From assembly GCF_029714185.1 (NCBI RefSeq), contig NZ_CP121671.1, forward strand, positions 3,596,001-3,660,000: a stretch of DNA of 64,000 bases, in the 5' to 3' direction. The notes under the pieces were generated by a model. It did not search any database, was not told the origin of the DNA, and saw nothing but the letters and a program-made list of their open reading frames with translations. This stretch comes from Halobacillus naozhouensis (GTDB taxonomy: Bacteria > Bacillota > Bacilli > Bacillales > Halobacillaceae). Shown here one piece after another: positions 61,367 through 64,000 of this stretch (positions within the stretch are counted from its first letter, which is position 1; every line of letters starts with the position of its first letter). Position numbers and translations under genes: made by a program.

Positions 61367-62429
61367 CGATAGACTCCAGCTTCTTCGTCTGCTCTTCAAT
61401 TAACAGCGCATCGATGATTTCTCCCATATTCCCTTGAAGCACTTGATCAAGTTTCTGCAGGGTTAAGCCGATGCGGTGGTCTGTGACACGTGTTTGCGGA
61501 AAATTATACGTACGAATCCGCTCTGAACGGTCACCCGTTCCAACTGCCGATTTACGGCTTTCATCGTACTCCGCCTGTTGTTCCCGCTGAACTTTATCGT
61601 AAATACGAGCACGTAAAACCTTCATCGCTTTTTCCTTGTTCTTAATCTGTGACTTTTCATCCTGACAGGAAACGACAATCCCAGTTGGCTCGTGCGTCAA
61701 ACGGACAGCAGACATTGTCGTGTTAACACTCTGCCCCCCTGGCCCGCTAGAAGCAAACGTGTCGACACGAATATCTTTATCATGCACTTCCACCTCTACT
61801 TCTTCAGCTTCCGGCATAACCACAACAGTTGCGGTCGATGTATGAATCCGTCCGCCAGATTCCGTTTCCGGCACACGCTGCACACGGTGGGCGCCATTTT
61901 CAAATTTCATTTTCGAAAAAGCACGATCCCCATTAATCATAAAAATGATCTCTTTATAGCCGCCCACATCATTGGCATTCGCCTCAATGACTTCTGTCTT
62001 CCAGCCTTGAGATTCCGCGTATCTTGCATACATACGGTAAAGGTCACCCGCAAACAAAGCCGCTTCATCTCCTCCAGCTGCTCCGCGCACTTCCATGATG
62101 ACGTTTTTATCATCATTCGGATCTTTTGGAAGCATAATGACTTTCAAACGCTCTTCCAGTTCCTGTTTTCGATCTGAAAGCTCGCCGATTTCTTCTTTGA
62201 CCATCTCTTCCATATCATTATCAAGACTATCCTCGAGCATGACCTTCGCATCATCAAGCTGCCCAGTCACTTCCTTGTATTCACGATAGGCGGTCACCGT
62301 TTCCGCAAGCCCGGATTGTTCTTTAGAGTATTCACGCAGTTTATCCGTATCCGAAATTACTTCCGGATCACTAAGTAATTCATTTAATTTTTCATAACGA
62401 TCTTCAAGTGTTTGCAAACGTTCGATCAA
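61359..62429 (-). CDS. prfA: Peptide chain release factor 1
   Basis: This 356-residue class I release factor recognises UAA and UAG. It has the GGQ motif in SSGPGGQSVNTTMSAVRLTH (about 227-246) and an N-terminal helical domain. TTG start after AGAGGTG. It is followed by its modifying enzyme PrmC. Confidence 0.97.
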   Translation of the reverse strand: MIERLQTLEDRYEKLNELLSDPEVISDTDKLREYSKEQSGLAETVTAYREYKEVTGQLDDAKVMLEDSLDNDMEEMVKEEIGELSDRKQELEERLKVIMLPKDPNDDKNVIMEVRGAAGGDEAALFAGDLYRMYARYAESQGWKTEVIEANANDVGGYKEIIFMINGDRAFSKMKFENGAHRVQRVPETESGGRIHTSTATVVVMPEAEEVEVEVHDKDIRVDTFASSGPGGQSVNTTMSAVRLTHEPTGIVVSCQDEKSQIKNKEKAMKVLRARIYDKVQREQQAEYDESRKSAVGTGDRSERIRTYNFPQTRVTDHRIGLTLQKLDQVLQGNMGEIIDALLIEEQTKKLESIGE

Positions 62430-62653
62430 TGGTATGCACCTCTTTCTCCATAACAGTCTAATTATATTATAGAGAGGGTGGGGTTACAACCACGTCCCTT
62501 GAAAAACAAGCTCTGCCTCAGCGGGAACTTCAATTAATCTGGGATGATTGCACGGAGTTTTCCTTAATTGCCTATTCGGCAACTTATTTGCACATAAAAG
62601 TCCAACATCGCATATACGGAACGTTTATGTGCCTATTTCTCTCTAAATCAAAA

Positions 62654-63055
62654 TCATCGTATTTTCACGTTAATATTATAGCGGGGTACAGCCCTGTAAA
62701 CAGCATCTTTAATCTGCTTGGTCCAGTCCATCTTCTCATCGCTGCTCAGCTCCCGATCGACTTCAACGGTCACCCACGCCTGGCCAGCCTCGATGATCAC
62801 CCGTTTAACTGTGACGCCTGGAACCTGGTTAGCTGCTTCTTTCATTAAATTACGATCTTGCTTTAATCCCCACGTGTCCCCTACGCGATCCATGGAGCGA
62901 GGGTTTTCATTTTCCACCTCAGAAGTTTGTTCATTCTGGGTACTCAAATTCTCAATAGTTTCGCGGTTTGTACTCCCTTGATAATTGCTATAATTCTGTC
63001 CGCAAGCCGTCATGAGTAATGTCATGAGAACTCCTGCCATTATGATCCTTAGCAT
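62654..63055 (-). CDS. YhcN/YlaJ-family sporulation lipoprotein
   Basis: This 133-residue lipoprotein has lipobox LMTAC (C18), a polar Asn/Glu/Ser linker (about 20-60) and a C-terminal alpha/beta domain: VPGVTVKRVIIEAGQAWVTV and IKDAVYRAVPRYNINVKI. This is the YhcN/YlaJ layout found on forespore or spore membranes. AAGAGGTGTG precedes the ATG. It is a single-gene unit between tdk and prfA. Confidence 0.85.
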   Translation of the reverse strand: MLRIIMAGVLMTLLMTACGQNYSNYQGSTNRETIENLSTQNEQTSEVENENPRSMDRVGDTWGLKQDRNLMKEAANQVPGVTVKRVIIEAGQAWVTVEVDRELSSDEKMDWTKQIKDAVYRAVPRYNINVKIR

Positions 63056-63293
63056 CTTTCACACCTCTTCTCTTTTTCAGTAGTGTGTACGGATGAAAAG
63101 AGGATTATGCGTAGATTAGCCGTCACTTCCATCATAATGCAGCACTTTTAAGGGATGATTGCTAAATGAGTACGCTGTTGATATACACTTCGCTTTCCGC
63201 AAGGGGCTTCGAGTATATAGACTGCTTCCGGATTCTGCTTAGATAAATCGTCTTTTTAAAGCAACAATCCATTCGAAAAGCAGCTAAAATAAA

Positions 63294-63319
63294 AACCGCC
63301 GACCCTTAAGTCAGCGGTT
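63294..63319 (-). terminator. Terminator of tdk
   Basis: AACCGCCGAC and GTCAGCGGTT pair with one mismatch, followed on the minus strand by TTTATTTT. The gap 63056-63293 otherwise shows only a decayed repeat-like stretch. Confidence 0.85.
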
Positions 63320-63327
63320 ACGAACAA

Positions 63328-63948
63328 TTATGCATGTTTTTCGGCGTGAGCCTTTACTTGCGCTTGCCTGGGTTTATTCGGTACCTCATGATGATGGCGG
63401 CACCTGGGCTCGTACGATTCAGAAGCACCGACTAAAATAATCGGATCATCATAGGAAGCAGGCTTGCCATCGATCAGACGCTGTGTCCGACTGGCCGGAG
63501 AACCACATACAGGACAAATCGCATTCAACTTTGTCACACTTTCACTCAAGGCCATAAGTTCAGGCATCTTCCCAAACGGTTCACCACGGAAATCCGTATC
63601 CAGCCCTGCAGCGATGACACGAATCCCGCGATCGGCCAGACACTCCACAACTTCAACGATATTATCATCAAAAAACTGCACTTCATCAATGCCGACAATA
63701 TCTACTTCATCACTAACTTCTTTGAGGATTTCCAGCGATTCTGCTACCGGCCTCGCCAGTACAGAGGTACCGTTATGAGACACGATGGAATCCTCTTTAT
63801 ATCGATTATCAATGGCGGGTTTAAATACACGAACAGACAAGTTACCATATGTAGCTCGGCGTACGCGGCGAATCAATTCTTCTGATTTCCCGCTGAACAT
63901 ACTTCCACAGATCACTTCAACCCATCCGCTCTGTTTCATTACATACAC
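63328..63948 (-). CDS. tdk: Thymidine kinase, type II
   Basis: The 206-residue enzyme phosphorylates thymidine for salvage. It has the P-loop GSMFSGKSEE (about 13-22), Walker B VGIDEVQFFD, a lid with the zinc ligands CPVCG (about 147-151) and RCRHHH near the end. By homology the start is the GTG at 63948 (VYVMKQSGW); a GTG two codons earlier is closer to GGGAG, so the exact start is open. Confidence 0.95.
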   Translation of the reverse strand: MYVMKQSGWVEVICGSMFSGKSEELIRRVRRATYGNLSVRVFKPAIDNRYKEDSIVSHNGTSVLARPVAESLEILKEVSDEVDIVGIDEVQFFDDNIVEVVECLADRGIRVIAAGLDTDFRGEPFGKMPELMALSESVTKLNAICPVCGSPASRTQRLIDGKPASYDDPIILVGASESYEPRCRHHHEVPNKPRQAQVKAHAEKHA

Positions 63949-64000
63949 GTCCACTGTCGCTCCCTTCACACATCTTCGATCCATCTATTTTTGACAAAAA

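Noticed and set aside
1..64000. tRNA, rRNA or prophage genes
   Set aside because: I read both strands for cloverleaf ends, rRNA motifs, integrases and phage structural genes and found none; a covariance-model scan would settle small RNAs.

Overview
The window looks like the chromosome of a Gram-positive, endospore-forming, motile Bacillaceae species. The acidic secreted proteins and gene content fit a moderate halophile of the Halobacillus/Virgibacillus type; the genus is inference. The evidence is the sporulation genes (spoIIR, spoIID, spoIIQ, spoIIID, spoVAF, YjcZ, a YhcN/YlaJ-type lipoprotein), flhO/flhP, the gene order around the F1Fo ATPase, AGGAGG-type ribosome binding sites with frequent GTG/TTG starts, and promoters that can be read for sigma-D, sigma-E, sigma-F and a MerR-type regulator. 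I found no rRNA, tRNA, CRISPR array, transposase or prophage.

From about 32.5 to 64 kb, every confident gene runs leftward in the order known from the B. subtilis tdk to flhP segment: tdk, prfA-prmC, spoIIR, a short ywlB-like gene, ywlC, mntP, ywlE, rpiB, ywlG, glyA, upp, mnaA, a vpr-like protease, atpIBEFHAGDC, ywzB, ywmB, murA, spoIID, spoIIQ, spoIIID, mbl, flhO, flhP and an EpuA-like gene, with fabZ further on. This block combines wall precursor synthesis, cell shape, the rotary ATPase, translation termination and the engulfment-stage sporulation checkpoint. A cluster of eight DnaA-box-like sites sits upstream of ywlC.

From 1 to about 32 kb the gene set is more accessory and mixed in strand. 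It holds a HEPN-like/CBS protein cut by the window edge, an Mta-type drug-sensing MerR regulator in an operon with a phosphotransferase, YetF/DUF421 and DUF2512 membrane proteins, a broken phytoene-desaturase-like gene, an orphan spoVAF, a class F sortase beside a duplicated His-containing surface protein ending in MPKTG, a sulfite-exporter-type permease, PadR-chrA, an RND efflux pair, a two-domain wall hydrolase, AprX, and a flavin monooxygenase/methyltransferase operon.

The least explained content lies between genes. (1) A dispersed near-perfect palindrome (core arm ACCTCAGGTCATCCA) occurs as six intact hairpins and one split copy. Every intact copy is just downstream of a gene end, and in several the outer arms differ between copies but remain mutually complementary. 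(2) A second repeat (GAAGTTCGACTAAGAACGG...) always abuts the far side of a leftward terminator. (3) Degenerate arrays with a period of about 21 bp occupy five gaps. (4) Two further Bacillaceae-type interspersed repeats occur once each.
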